Below, piece after piece: positions 22,365 to 33,849 of a DNA stretch of 64,000 bases (its first letter is position 1; each line of letters opens with the position of its first letter). The stretch comes from Chenopodium formosanum (lineage: Eukaryota; Streptophyta; Magnoliopsida; Caryophyllales; Amaranthaceae): assembly GCA_024500155.1 (NCBI GenBank), contig CM044875.1, forward strand, positions 16,515,203 to 16,579,202. The letters are read 5' to 3'. Under the pieces are notes generated by a model. That model made no database searches, had not been told where the DNA came from, and saw only the letters and a program-made list of their open reading frames with translations. The translations under genes were made by a program, and so were the position numbers.

Positions 22365-22423
22365 CTACAATACATAATCATCCCACATTTGTTTAGCTAT
22401 ACTATCTCGAATTTTAGACCCTT
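22365..22423 (-). pseudogene. Detached C-terminal codons of the Harbinger transposase
   Basis: On the minus strand this stretch reads GSKIRDSIAKQMWDDYVL and a stop at 22365-22367, a typical PIF transposase C-terminus. It joins in frame to the transposase at 32521 when the CACTA and one CTT duplicate are removed. It therefore marks the exact CACTA target site. Confidence 0.8.
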
Positions 22424-22439
22424 CACTAGTGGAAAAAAG

Positions 22440-22580
22440 TCTATTTGTAACGGCTTAATTGTAACGGGCATGTTGTTGACCGTTACAATAACATCATCCG
22501 TAACGGGCGAAATTAAGGTCCGTTACAAAAAATTATGAATCTGCGTAAAAAAAAGTAGTATTTGTAACAGGTAGTATTTA
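22440..22580. repeat. Left subterminal repeats of the CACTA
   Basis: Three to four GTAACGG(GC) words in both orientations (for example TGTAACGGGCATG, CCGTTACAA). In CACTA elements such motifs bind the element-encoded TNPA-type protein. Confidence 0.75.
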
Positions 22581-22599
22581 TTTGTAAATGTTCAAAATT

Positions 22600-24405
22600 A
22601 GCCCTAGAATCTTTTCAATCCCCTTTTTTCATTTCGTCCCTCATACTCACGTTGTCTGCTCTCTGCTCTCTGTTCCCCATTGAAGCGCAATCTCTTCTCC
22701 GTCGCCGGTCCTCTGTCTCTCCATCGCCGGTCCTCATCCCTTCTCTCGCTTTTTCTTTGTCTCTTTCTCCCTCACAAGTTCGACGGGTCTCCTTTGCAAG
22801 CTCCATCGTTTCCCCCTCGCAAGTTCGACGGGTCTCTCTTGCAAGCTCCCTCGTTTCCCCCTCGCAACTCCTGTGGTGGTTTCTTGCAGTTTTTTCCAGC
22901 GGCCATGTGAAGAAATCAAGGTAATAAGTTTAATTTACTAAAGGTAATAAGTTTAATTTTTTTTGTTAGCTTTAATTTTTAGAAAAATTAAATCTATTAA
23001 GTTTGTTAGCCTTAATTTAAGTAATTTTTATTATTTTTTTGTTAGCCAGGTGAAGAACAATTCTGTTAATTTATTTTTTGAATTTTTTTATTTGAATTTT
23101 TTAATTAATTTTTTTTTTTTTGAATTTTAATTAATCTATTAAGTTTGTTATCATTTTTGTTTGAATTTAGGGCATTTGTATATGAGAAATTTATGACTGA
23201 TGAAGAATGTGATAATTTGATATCAATTGTAAGTCTTAATCTGATTTATTTTAGACCATCAACTGTTGTTTTGATAATTCTGTTCTTTTTATGTTCTTTT
23301 ACTTTTACTGTTGTTTTGATTTTTTCTCTAATTGTTTTGATTTTGATTTTGATTTCGAGTAGGGGAAAAATTGAACTGAAGAGGTCAGCTGTGGCAATAA
23401 TGAGTCTAGGATAGCCAGTTTAGTGAGGTCAGGACAAGTTCCGGCGCCTTTATGAGCAAGGGTAAGGTCTGATTTTACTCTTAATTTTCGGCATTTTTGT
23501 TGTGGTGTAGTGTATTTTGCTGATTGATTTTGTTTTGTTTTAAACTTTTAACGATGATTTGTTTAGCTGATTCTGAACCTGATATGAAACTAAGATTGAT
23601 TGTGCATTAGATTATGTGATTAGCATAGAAATTTTGAATCCCGGGCAACATTTTGTTTAAAAAACAAGTGATGATGAAGAATGAGTGTATTAATTGGGTG
23701 TGTTAAATGAAGAATGAGTGTTACTATATGTAAGAGGATAGGAAATGATATTTATGTGACGAATTCCTAAGAATTAGAGGTAGAGGTGAATATTTTTCTC
23801 TCATTTGGAAATTTTGAAGTATGTTGTACTTTATTTGGATATTTTTAGTGTATAGTTTCATTGGTTGGTCTATTTTATTGTATGTGCATAATTTATTTGC
23901 ATCAAGTATCAAAATTTGTTTGTTAGGTAAATAACTCATGTTTATGTGTTTGGTTACTTTTATTTGACATGATTGATCTTGAATGTGTTAATATTTAACT
24001 TATTATGCATTATATCTTCATATGCCTAGATACCCGTTCAAATGAGTAAATCTTGAATAGTCCCCGTTTGGGACTGTTCTTGGAATTGTATTCTCACTTA
24101 GGTTGTAAATGGTTGCTTGTTTTTCGGAAGTAAAGGTAATTTCGTGTTAGCATTCCCTAATGTGTTCTCTGGGTACATATGTAATTAAGAAATTAATTAC
24201 ATCGTGTACTTGGAGAACCATAGGGAAATGCTACCGAAATTTCCTTAGGCCCGAAAAGTGGTCAACAATTTGCTAGTGGGAATACACTTCCAAGGATGGG
24301 TTAGGTTGGAGCGATAAGGACCTTTGGAATCATGCATTTGGAATGTGTTGATATGTGATGTTGAATATAATTTGTTTCTTGGGTTTTAATCATACATTGT
24401 TAGAA
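22600..24405 (+). promoter_or_regulatory. 5' leader region of the CACTA transposase gene
   Basis: A CT-rich stretch (22620-22920) contains a tandem duplicate of about 45 bp (CAAGTTCGACGGGTCTC near 22786 and again near 22818). It looks like a transcribed leader rather than a coding exon: the frames across it are open but lack domain similarity. The following AT-rich DNA to 24405 is probably an intron, with the long hairpin near its end. Confidence 0.4.
24068..24300. repeat. ~230 bp near-perfect inverted repeat (hairpin)
   Basis: The left arm (TTGGAATTGTATTC ... GTAATTAA) and right arm (TTAATTAC ... GAATACACTTCCAA) pair over about 100 bp with a very short loop near 24185-24200. Conserved paired blocks include AATTTCG/CGAAATT and AGCATT/AATGCT. 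It lies inside the CACTA just 5' of the transposase coding region. A transcript would form a precursor-like double-stranded RNA. Confidence 0.75.
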
Positions 24406-27400
24406 ATGGACCGTCGTTGGATGTATAATGGTTCTCGAACCACACCAGAATACTTAGCTGGGGTCAACGAGTTCTGTAGAATCGCAGTGCAACACCAATA
24501 GAGTACTCTTGTTGAACAAAGGCTAACCAAAGCAAGACCTATTTTCTGCCCTTATCGTGATTGTAACAATGTGAAGAGGTGGGAAGACATTAAGAAAATA
24601 GAGGACCATTTGATTATTCGTGGGTTTATGCCAGACTACAGTATTTGGTATTGGCATGGTGAAAAATTTCCTCCCATGGATAATTCTTCTTCTATTAACG
24701 ACAATGAAGCTGATGAGAGAGAGCCGAATGGTTTTGATGATAATGAAGTGGGTTCTAATGATGACATGGAGGAAGAAAGGATAAATGAGATGATAAATGG
24801 GTTAGGCGATCATGTTAATGAAGATTCTCATATATATGAGAATGTGTCGAAAGCAGCTGAGACACCGTTGTATCCTGGTTATTCTAAGTATTCCAAGCTT
24901 TCTGGGATTTTAACATTATATAACTTGAAAGCTAAGAGCGGGTGGGCCAACACTAGTTTCACTTTGTTGTTGGATTCCCTCTCTGATATGTTTCCAGAAG
25001 GAAATGACATTCCTAAGTCGACTTACTATGCGAAGAAGTTGATGTGTCCATTGGGTTTAGAGTACACCAAGATCCATGCATTCTTAATGATTGTGTACTA
25101 TATCGAAAGGAGAATGCAAAATTGGTTGCTTGCCCAAAGTGTGGTGTGTCACGATACAAGCAAGAGGGCTCAAATAAGGATCCCTTGAAGTGGCCACCAG
25201 CTAAGGTAGTATGGTATCTTCCCATATTACCAAGGTTGAAGCTCCTGTTCTCAATTAAGGATGAAGCGAAAAAATTGGTGTGGCATGAAAATGAGAGGAA
25301 GAAGGATGGGTTGATCAGACACCCAGCTGATTCGTTGTAATAGAAAGACATTGACAAGACATTTCCAGAATTCGGGAAGGAGCCGAGGAACATAAGACTG
25401 GCATTAAGTACAGATGGGATGAATCCATTTAGCACTCTTAGTAGTCAACATAGTACATGGCCTGTTCTTCCGTCAATATACAACCTACCTCCTTGGTTGT
25501 GCATGAAGCGCAAGTACATCATGTTATCACTTCTAATCCCAGGTCCTAAACAACCTGGCCATGAGATAGATGTTTATTTGGAGCCCCTTGTTGACGATTT
25601 GAAACTGTTGTGGGATGAAGGTGTTGTGACATTTGATGCTCTTTTGGGTAGAAATTTTAGATTAAGAGCCATGGTGTTTTGTACCATAAATGATTTTCCT
25701 GCATATGGAAATTTTTCAGGGTACAAAGTCAAAGGAGAAAAACCATGCCCTTTTTGTGAGGATGATATGCAAATTACACGCTTGAAGCATTATGGCAAGA
25801 ATGTGTATATGCATACCAGACGATCACTTCGTCAAAATCACCCATACTGGAAGATGAGACAACAATTCAACGGGCATGTTGAGAAGGGAGTGAGTCGTGA
25901 GCCATTGACAGGAATTGAAGTGTATGAGAAAATTAAAAATGTTAAGACAATCTTCGGTAAGATGCACAGAGAAAAACCAAAGAAGGGTGTGTTGTGGAAA
26001 AAAGTGTCTAAGTTGTGGGATCTGCCTTATTGGAAGCACTTGTCGGTTCGACATTGTCTTGATGTTATGCCATTGAAAAAAATGTTTGTGAGGCACTAAT
26101 TGGGACTTTGTTTAATATCAAAGGGAAGACAAAGGATGGTGATAATGTGCGTAGAGACATGAAGGAAGCCAAAATTCGACCTAAGTTATGGCCTGAGGAT
26201 AATGAAGCAACGAAAAAAGCATTTTTGCCCCATGCGTGTTATACATTGTCTAGAGAAGAAAAAAGGATCTTTTGTGAGTGTTTGAAAGGAATCAAGGTGC
26301 CGACAGGGTATTCGTCGAACATAGGGCGTTTTTTCTCTACTACTGAGAAGAAAATTGTTGGTCTGAAGTCCCATGATTGTCATGTGATGATGCAAGTGTT
26401 CATGCCAATTGCACTTCGAGGCCTTTTGCCAAAACATGTTAGGCATGCTGTTGTGAAGCTTTGCTTGTTTTTCAATGCAATTTGCAGTAAGGTGATAGAT
26501 CCAATAACACTCGATGATATGGAATATGATATTCTTGAAACATTATGCAAATTCGAGATGTATTTTCCTCCTTCTTTTTTTGACATAATGGTTCACTTTG
26601 TTATGCACTTGCCTCGTGAGATAAAGGAGTGTGGTCCTGTATTTATGCGTTGGATGTACCCTTATGAGAGGCAAATGGGTACTTTGGCAGATAAGGCAAA
26701 AAACAGAGCAAATCCTGAAGGGAGCATCGTTAAAAGGTTCATAGTAGAGGAAGCAGGGAACTATTGTTCAGTGTTTTTAGCTAAGGCTAAAGAAATTGGG
26801 ATTCCGACTTCTCGTCACGAGGGAAGAATTCAAGGGAAGGGTACAGTAGGTCGGAAATTAGTTAAACCTCCACTTGATCGATATAAGAAAGCCCACCAAT
26901 TTGTGCTACAAAACCTATCTGCAGTTCATCCATATATTGAAAAACATCTTCATGAGTTGAAAATTCACAATCCCAGGATCAGCTCCTATGCGTTGATGTA
27001 GGAGCATAATCGCCACTTTGTTGAGTGGTTTGAAGGCCAAGTGAAGCTTGAATTGAGTAGAAATGAGAATGTTTCCGAAACGATCAAGTGGCTTTCATGA
27101 GGTCCACAACCACTTGTTTATACTTATGAGGGTTACGATATCAATGGATTTACTTTTGCCACTTATCGTCAAGATGGAAAAAAGTGTGCAACAAAATAGT
27201 TGTGTTGTCGTGGTTTCATCTTCTACTGAATACTCAAGTTTTAGGGATACAAGGCCAGTTGAAGCTACATAGGCATATTACGGTGTCATTCAAGAAATTT
27301 GGGAGTTGGATTATGTTGATTTCACAATTCCTTTATTTCGTTGCACATGGGCTGATAACCGTCGTGGTATGAAAACCGATGAGTTATTTGGATTCACCTT

Positions 27401-27716
27401 GGTTGACTCTAGTCGATACATTGATGGTGAAGAGCCTTTTGTATTAGCCTTACAATCGAAACAAATATTCTACATCAAGGATAATATAGATCCGCAATGG
27501 CGTGTTGTAGTTGAAGGCAAGAGAAAAATTGTGGGTGTGGAAGATGTTGTGGATGAAGAAGAGTATGACCAATTTGATGACATACCGCCTTTAACAATGG
27601 GAGTGCAACCTCTACAAGAAGGGGAAGATATTGTTGATGATGTAGAGTATGATCGTGAGGAAGGGTTAGTGGTTCCTATAACTACAGCCGAGGTTTGTGT
27701 TATTGTATTCCTTTAA
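24406..27716 (+). pseudogene. CACTA transposase (TNP2 / Transposase_21 type), decayed
   Basis: Starts MDRRWMYNGSRTTPEYLAGV, the transposase-associated N-terminal domain, with HLIIRGFMPDYSIWYWHGE. Next come the TNP2 core (ACPKCGVSRYK, LRHPADS-like, NPFSTLSSQHSTWPV, YNLPPWLCMKRK, DFPAYGNFSGY), then a DUF4218 block (LPKHVRHAVVKLC, FPPSFFDIMVHF, GPVFMRWMYPYER) and a DUF4216-like block (YYGVIQEIWELDY, KQIFYIKDNIDPQW). It is broken by stops at 24499, 25338-25343, 26999 and 27098. Frame changes occur near 25083, 26075, 27205 and before 27273. The enzyme would cut and join CACTA ends; this copy cannot be made. Domain order and length match full-length relatives, so decay is recent enough to leave everything recognisable. 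Confidence 0.9.
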
Positions 27717-27886
27717 CAATGTATTTGTATTTTTTGGCAATAAATACTGAATTTATTAAATTGGGTATATATCTAAATCATTAGTTGCTTTATTGTATAA
27801 TATTTACATTAATATGATTTTATTGTTATGATTTTGATTCTAATTCTTATTAATTTCATTCTTTGTGTAGGTGTAGGCACACTACA

Positions 27887-30800
27887 ATGGAAGAAAACAT
27901 AGATGATCATGATGGGCAGGAACAATCTGGTGACATGGATGCCTCCACTTCCCAAGTAAAATCTTCTACAAGAAAGGGACGAGGCCCGTCTAAAGCAATC
28001 CAAACAACTACACCCATGTTCCTCGAATTTGATGAGTTTGACATGCCTATTGGAAAGTGGGAATTTGCTTATGGGAAGCAAATTGGTAATTGTGCTCAAA
28101 GAGTTAACATTAATGTGAAGGGATATCCGAAGTATGATAAAGTTCAAAAGCAAAACTTGTGGGAGGAGAGTAAGGTAATTAAGATATAAATATGGTTAAT
28201 GCTCTAAATTTAACGATACTTATAATTAATTATGAATATTAACATTCTCTAATTTTGTAGCGGAAGTTCCACATTGATGATCCCAAGGGTAGTAAAGAGA
28301 AGAAGTTCCACGAAGCTGTTGGTGCTAGATTTAGGAAGCACAAGTCTTGGTTAGTTTCACGATTCATTACTAAGGAAACTGCACCTCCGCCTGACTCACC
28401 AAGTGCAAACATTAAGCCCTAGGAGCTTTATGAAGGTTACATCACAGAAGAGCAATGGAAAGAGTTTGAGACATATTGCAATACAGATGAATTTAAGGTG
28501 TGTAAGATATTATGAAAGTATATTTCACATACTTCATTTCAACTACAATACTACTTACAATAGCTTTTCTATTTGTAATAGGCTCTGAGTGAAAAAGGCA
28601 AGGAAAATGCAAAGAATAATAAGCATCGCCACCATCTAGGCTCCAAGAGTTATGAGAGGGCTCGAGTTGATTGGAGTAAGACCAATAGAATTCCAGCAGA
28701 TTCTTCAACCTCAAGCATCACAGAGTCCATGACAAGCACTGTAATGAGTGCAAAAGAATGATGAAGGTAACAATTCAAGTGATGGTATTGGTATGGATGC
28801 CCTCAACAAGGATTTAGGAAAAAAGGATCACCGCGGGCATGTAAAAGGACTAGGAAGGTGTGGGGTTGGAGTTAGTCACAGACAAGTATTTGGGAAGGGA
28901 TACAGAAAGGGTAAATCATCCGGCCAAGGTGGATGCTCATTGGAAGAGTTAGAATCAATGAAAGCTACCCTAACTCAAGAATTTGAGGCGAAGCTAGAAG
29001 AAAAGGTTAAAGAGAAGCTTCAAGAGAGGATTGAAGAGAGGTTGGAACAACGTGTGGCAATGGAGGTGAAAGCTTATCTCGCCAATTTACTACCACAGAT
29101 GACCGGTGACGTGGAGGCATTTCAAGGAATGCAAGTGATGACGACCATGAAGGCAACACAAAGCCCTCGTGTAATAGAGGTATATGTCTTATGAACTAAT
29201 ACTAAAGGTATGACGTCACATGGTTAACATGATTAACATGTATAATATTGATCGAGTTTTTTTTATTATGTAGGTAGCCACTAAATGTCGCCTAGCATTG
29301 AAAGATGAGTACAATCAAAATTTAGTGGTTGTGGCAGATGGAACGGTATATCCTGTTACCGGTGAAGTTACTCACAACCTGAAGATGTTACCTGATCATT
29401 ACAAGGTTAGTGTGGACAACCCTTATCCCGACTGTGCCCTCCTCGATATACCGGTACCGTCTCCCGATGGTGTGACTAAGTTGGGTAAAGCCAAGTCTGT
29501 CTTTGTACTATGGCCTATTGACATGGTTTTTTTTTAAGAAGAGGTATATTCTCCTACTATTGACATTATATCCCATCATTTTTGTATATTTTATCTAGAC
29601 TAATATTCACCTATTTATAAAGGTTTCACCATCGCCCAAAAAGAAGCATAGATCTCGCCAAAGCAAAGAAGGGGACGATAGTTGTGGCATTAAATCAAGG
29701 CAATCTGCCATCAAACCCAAAAAATTCCTACCACTTGAAGAACAAATTGTCGAGACTTTTAGTGAGGGGTGTGAGTTGTTGTATTGGTTAATGAGTTCTG
29801 ATGATGCAGAGTATGATACAACATCGGTACTTTTAAAGGCCTCAATGTTTAATTTTGATAGCGACAAACAGATTTGGGTAACCGCTACCGATGTACGTGA
29901 ATTTCTAAGAGGATCGTGGGCTAATGTTTCATTGATTCATGTTTATATCATGTAGGTTACTTAATAATCCTTTACTTTGGTTCTTATATTCACTATAGTA
30001 ATATATTCATTGCTATAATGCTGAATTCTTTTTTCTATGACTTTATCATGTGGGTATTTAGTAGACAACTTCATCGACCTTTTCAACAGAACTGAGATCA
30101 CATTCTTTTATCCTAAACTCATTTCTGAATCTTCAATTGAGAATGATTACCTTGAAGCTTATACATATGTGAAGAATACATTTTTGCATGAAGTAAGAAA
30201 GACGGTTAAACGTTGCAAATTCATCGTGGCCCCATATGTAGCAAGGTTCGAACTATGTTTTTTATATTGCCACTAAACTTATTTATATAAATGATATGTT
30301 TTTCACCAATTTTCCAATACTCTAACTTGTGTTTTCCTCTTAAATGATGTAGTGGTCATTGGGTTCTTGTGGTGGTAGATCTACAATTAGGTTTAGCATA
30401 TGATTTTGACTCTATGAAGCTACCTAAAAAAAACCACGACAATTGAGAATTGCCGAAATCATGATGACGTGAGCCACAACCTTGAAATTATGCCCTAGTT
30501 TCTATATCATTTTTGTATGTGGCGTTGTAGATTAGTTTGTTCTAAGTGTTAGAATATATATCATTTTTGTATGGCTTATAAAGTATATCGGGCGAATCTC
30601 ACAGGGAGTGAATTGAAATCACATAGGCAAAAATTGAAATTCATACAAATGGAGGTAAACACACTACTCACCCCATATTGTTATACATTGTTCACTTTGA
30701 AAACAAAATTTTTAACTATTTGTTATATATGCTAGTGTGCTCAACAACAAGGAGGCGTTGAATGTGGCTACTACATTATGAGATACATGTATGAGATTGT

Positions 30801-31891
30801 TACTTCTCACTTGGAGTGCAAAGGTGTCTTAGAGGAGGTTAGTAGCTTTTTTTGCAAATTTTGAACCATTGTTGGCTCTAAATGCTCCCAAAAGTGAGTA
30901 AATGGTCATATTTCATTGATTTCAATTCATAGAAACCAAAATATAAGTTAATTAAGGAAGTTATGTGTTTTATTATGTTAATTTGGACCAATACATGAAA
31001 GATGGGAAAGATAGAAGTCCCTTAGGCAATTTTGAAGCCTTTTTGGCTCTATACGCTCCCAAAAGTAAGTAAATGGTCACTTTTCATTGACTTCCATTCA
31101 TAGAAACCAAAATATAAGTTAATTAAGGATGTTATGTGTTTTATTGTGTTAATTTGGACCAATACATGAAAGATGGGGAAAGATAGAAGTCCCTTAGGCA
31201 ATTTTGAAGCCTTTTTTGGCTCTATACACTCCCAAAAGTGAGTAAATGGTCACTTTTCATTGATTTCAATTCATAGAAACCAAAATAAAAGTTAATTATT
31301 AATGTTATGTGTTTTATTTCTATAATTTAGACTAATACATGAAAAATGGGAAAAATAGAAGTCCCTTAGGCAATTTGAAGCCTTTTTGGCTCTATACGCT
31401 CCCAAAAGTGAGTAAATGGTCACTTTTCATTGATTTCAATTCATAGAAACCAAAATATAAGTTAATTATTAATGTTATGTGTTTTATTTCTATAATTTGG
31501 ACTAATACATGAAAGATGAGAAAGATAGAAGTCTCTTAGGCAATTTTGAAGCCTTTTTGGCTTTATATGCTCACAAAAGTGAGTAAATGGTCTTATTTCA
31601 TTGATTTCAATTCATAGAAACCAAAATATAAGTTAATTATGGATGTTATGTGTTTTATTTCTATATTTTGAGTTTTATTTCTGTAATTTGGACCATCACA
31701 TTTATTCTAATGATTGTTTTTATTATGTATTGTTTTTATTTTGTAACCTCATTCTTTTTTTTTTTAATTTTTTATAGGATTTTTGTCCAAGGAAAGCCCC
31801 GTATGATGTTGACGAGTTGAATGTGGTTCGAGAACAGTGGGCGCAATACTTTAGAACTAAATATTTATTAAATGCGAAACTATTAGCTTAG
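27887..31891 (+). pseudogene. CACTA second gene: Transposase_24-like region plus Ulp1/C48-like C-terminus
   Basis: A multi-exon gene. Exons I can place: 27887-28174, 28261-28497, 28582-29179 (frame change near 28750), 29274-29543, 29623-~29952, ~30044-30246, 30353-~30447, 30736-30838 and 31778-31891. The first half has Transposase_24 features: HRHHLGSKSYERARVDW, DHRGHVKGLGRCG, a Glu/Lys-rich coiled coil (28960-29060) and LVVVADGTVYPV. The last exons read GHWVLVVVDL, AYDFDS, QQGGVECGYYIMRYM and VREQWAQYF, matching a Ulp1-type cysteine protease fold with His, Asp, Gln and Cys in order. A stop at 28420-28422 and slippage in a T run near 29527 break it. Function of the protease-like part is unknown; SUMO processing is only a family analogy. 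Confidence 0.8.
30862..31695. repeat. Five-copy tandem repeat, ~171 bp period
   Basis: Units begin near TTTTGAAGCCTTTTTGGCTC and include CTCCCAAAAGTGAGTAAATGG, which recurs at about 30887, 31058, 31231, 31401 and 31572, a period of 170-173 bp. Copies differ by a few percent. The array lies in the last intron of the CACTA second gene. Confidence 0.9.
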
Positions 31892-32129
31892 GTAGAACAA
31901 AGTAAGATTATTAGTGTTGTTGTATGTATTGGATAAATTTATATAAGTTTTTATTTGTAATGTTTTACTACTTAAATTTTTATATTATGTCGTATTAATT
32001 TTTACGAAAGTTTGTTCGGTATAATTGTTTATTTACAGGAACAGGTTTATTATAACAGGTTTTAATTAATATATATTAATTATATATAAATACATGCTGC
32101 CGAAATTTAATCAAAAAAAAATTAATTTA

Positions 32130-32509
32130 ATAACTATTTGTAACGGGCAGGAGAGTTGTCAGTTACAAATAAGCACTTATTCGTAACGGGCATTTTGGTT
32201 GCCCGTTACAAATAAGTATTTAATTATATACTATAAAACCTTATTCGTAACGGACATTTCAAATGTCCATTACGAATAATGGGTTATTCGTAACGGGCGT
32301 TTTAGGTGCCCGTTACGAATAAGGACTTATTTTAGTACAAAAGGCCTTATTCTTAACGGGCACCTGAAACGCCCGTTACGAATAATGGGTTATTCGTAAC
32401 GGACAGTTCCCGTTACGAATAATAATGGCCATCCGTAACGGCCGCATACGTAACGGACGCTGCCCGTTACGGATGGGCCCTTTTTGCCCGTTACGGATGG
32501 CCTTTTTTC
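32130..32509. repeat. Right subterminal repeats of the CACTA
   Basis: At least twelve GTAACGG(G/A)C words in both orientations, many arranged as facing pairs (for example GTAACGGGCATTT with GCCCGTTAC). Density is far above that of the left end, an asymmetry typical of CACTA elements. Confidence 0.85.
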
Positions 32510-32517
32510 CACTAGTG

Positions 32518-33798
32518 CTTCTTTAGAATCTTCTTCTCTTGAAAGAATCTCACACTCCTCATTCTCGGCATATAGTAACTCACGATCCACTTCATCAATA
32601 AGGCTTTTATCCGGATCAAATCCCATGAGAAAAGTGAAGTATGCAACATACTACAATAATATCAGTTTTGGTTTTAAGAGAATATTGAGGCTCATTAGTT
32701 CCACCAATGATTCCAAAACGTTTTTTTTAAAACTCCAAAAGCTCTCTCAATTGCATTTCGTAAAGAGGCATGACGATAGTTGAATATTTTTTGGGCATTC
32801 TCAGGACTCCGATTTGAGTATTCCTTAAGATGATATCTTACACCTCTATAAGGTGTAATAACAGAAGTCTTTAACATATAGCCAGCATCTCCAAGATAAT
32901 ACTTACCTAATTACATAAATAAATAATTACTAACAGTTTAAATATTAAGAATAATAAAATAATAGGTAACTTAGATACTAATTCATTACTTTGAGGAATA
33001 ATTAACTTGTCATCTCTACTTAGAGCATTTTTAAATACTCTAGAGTTAGAAGCTGAACCCTCTCAACTTACTAAAACATAAGTGAATTTGAGGTCAAAAG
33101 TACAAGCCTCCAACACATTTTGTGATGGATAACCTTTCCTCCCTCGAAATCTATGAGCATTGGCACCGGCAACTTTCACACGAATATGAGTTCCATCAAG
33201 AGCACCAATGCAATCCTTGAAATAGGGGAAAAATCGACTATCATCACGAACTTCTGGTGAAACTTCCTCTGATCCATTAGGTTGCTTAAGAAATTGATCT
33301 TCTGTCTTAATTATAGCATTTAGAAATCTATGGAAATATCGGCTCACCACCAGAACGCATGAAAAATGCACTCAATGAGCAATTTCTTGCATTATGACCA
33401 AGAATATACAAAGATTTTGCCACTTGCTCCTCCACTGAAGCCCGTCTTGTATCCTTTAGATACTTTCCATCCCTTAAAATTTTACATAACTTAACAAAAG
33501 TCTCGGGGCTCATACGAATCAATTGTCGACTAATTCGAGTGACTTTCAAATCATTCATAAGTTCATGACGTCTCCTCTCTCTGACCATGTAGGCTTCTAA
33601 ACTACGAATTCGTGTCAATCTTCCCAAACTCCTACTTAGGTAATATGACTTGATAAGACACATGGCATACACAATATAACCAACAACCTGAATTACTGCT
33701 CCACGTCTTGTTCTTTCCCATGTCACTTCCCCATTTTCGACATCCAATTCCTCATTGGAAACCACATCCGTTCTATTAACCTCAAAATCTCCCTCCAT
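32518..33798 (-). pseudogene. PIF/Harbinger transposase (DDE_Tnp_4), decayed and split
   Basis: Starts MEGDFEVNRTDVV. The middle reads FKDCIGALDGTHIRVKV (first catalytic Asp region), GYPSQNVLEACTFDLKFTYVL, then after a short intron (~32910-32985) YYLGDAGY, TPYRGVRYHLKEY and NYRHASLRNAIERAFGVLK (the Glu region). Defects are a one-base frame change at the RSGG region (~33355), a TGA at 33063-33065 where relatives have Trp, and frame changes near 32715 and 32636. The last 18 residues lie at 22365-22423, beyond the nested CACTA. Role by family: cut-and-paste transposition into TTA targets. Confidence 0.88.
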
Positions 33799-33849
33799 AT
33801 TAAAGGCGATGTAAACAACTATAAAAATATTATTTAACATATCAACAAA

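Larger units (their letters stand above)
22424..32517 (+). mobile_element. Full-length CACTA (En/Spm) transposon, 10.1 kb
   Basis: Perfect 16 bp terminal inverted repeats CACTAGTGGAAAAAAG stand at both ends. A 3 bp duplication CTT lies at 22421-22423 and 32518-32520. Subterminal GTAACGGGC repeats occur in both orientations, few on the left and many on the right. Two genes lie on the plus strand: TNP2-type transposase (24406-27716) and a Transposase_24/Ulp1-like gene (27887-31891). Both carry stops or frameshifts, so this copy is probably non-autonomous although its ends look mobilisable. It inserted into the Harbinger transposase. Confidence 0.95.

Noticed and set aside
22652..22924. Ser/Pro-rich frames on both strands in the CACTA leader
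   Set aside because: CT-rich tandem-duplicated leader DNA gives open frames by composition; no start context or domain supports a protein.
30862..31695. Regular repeats that might suggest a CRISPR-like array
   Set aside because: The period is 171 bp with no repeat/spacer alternation; it is a plain tandem repeat in a plant transposon intron.
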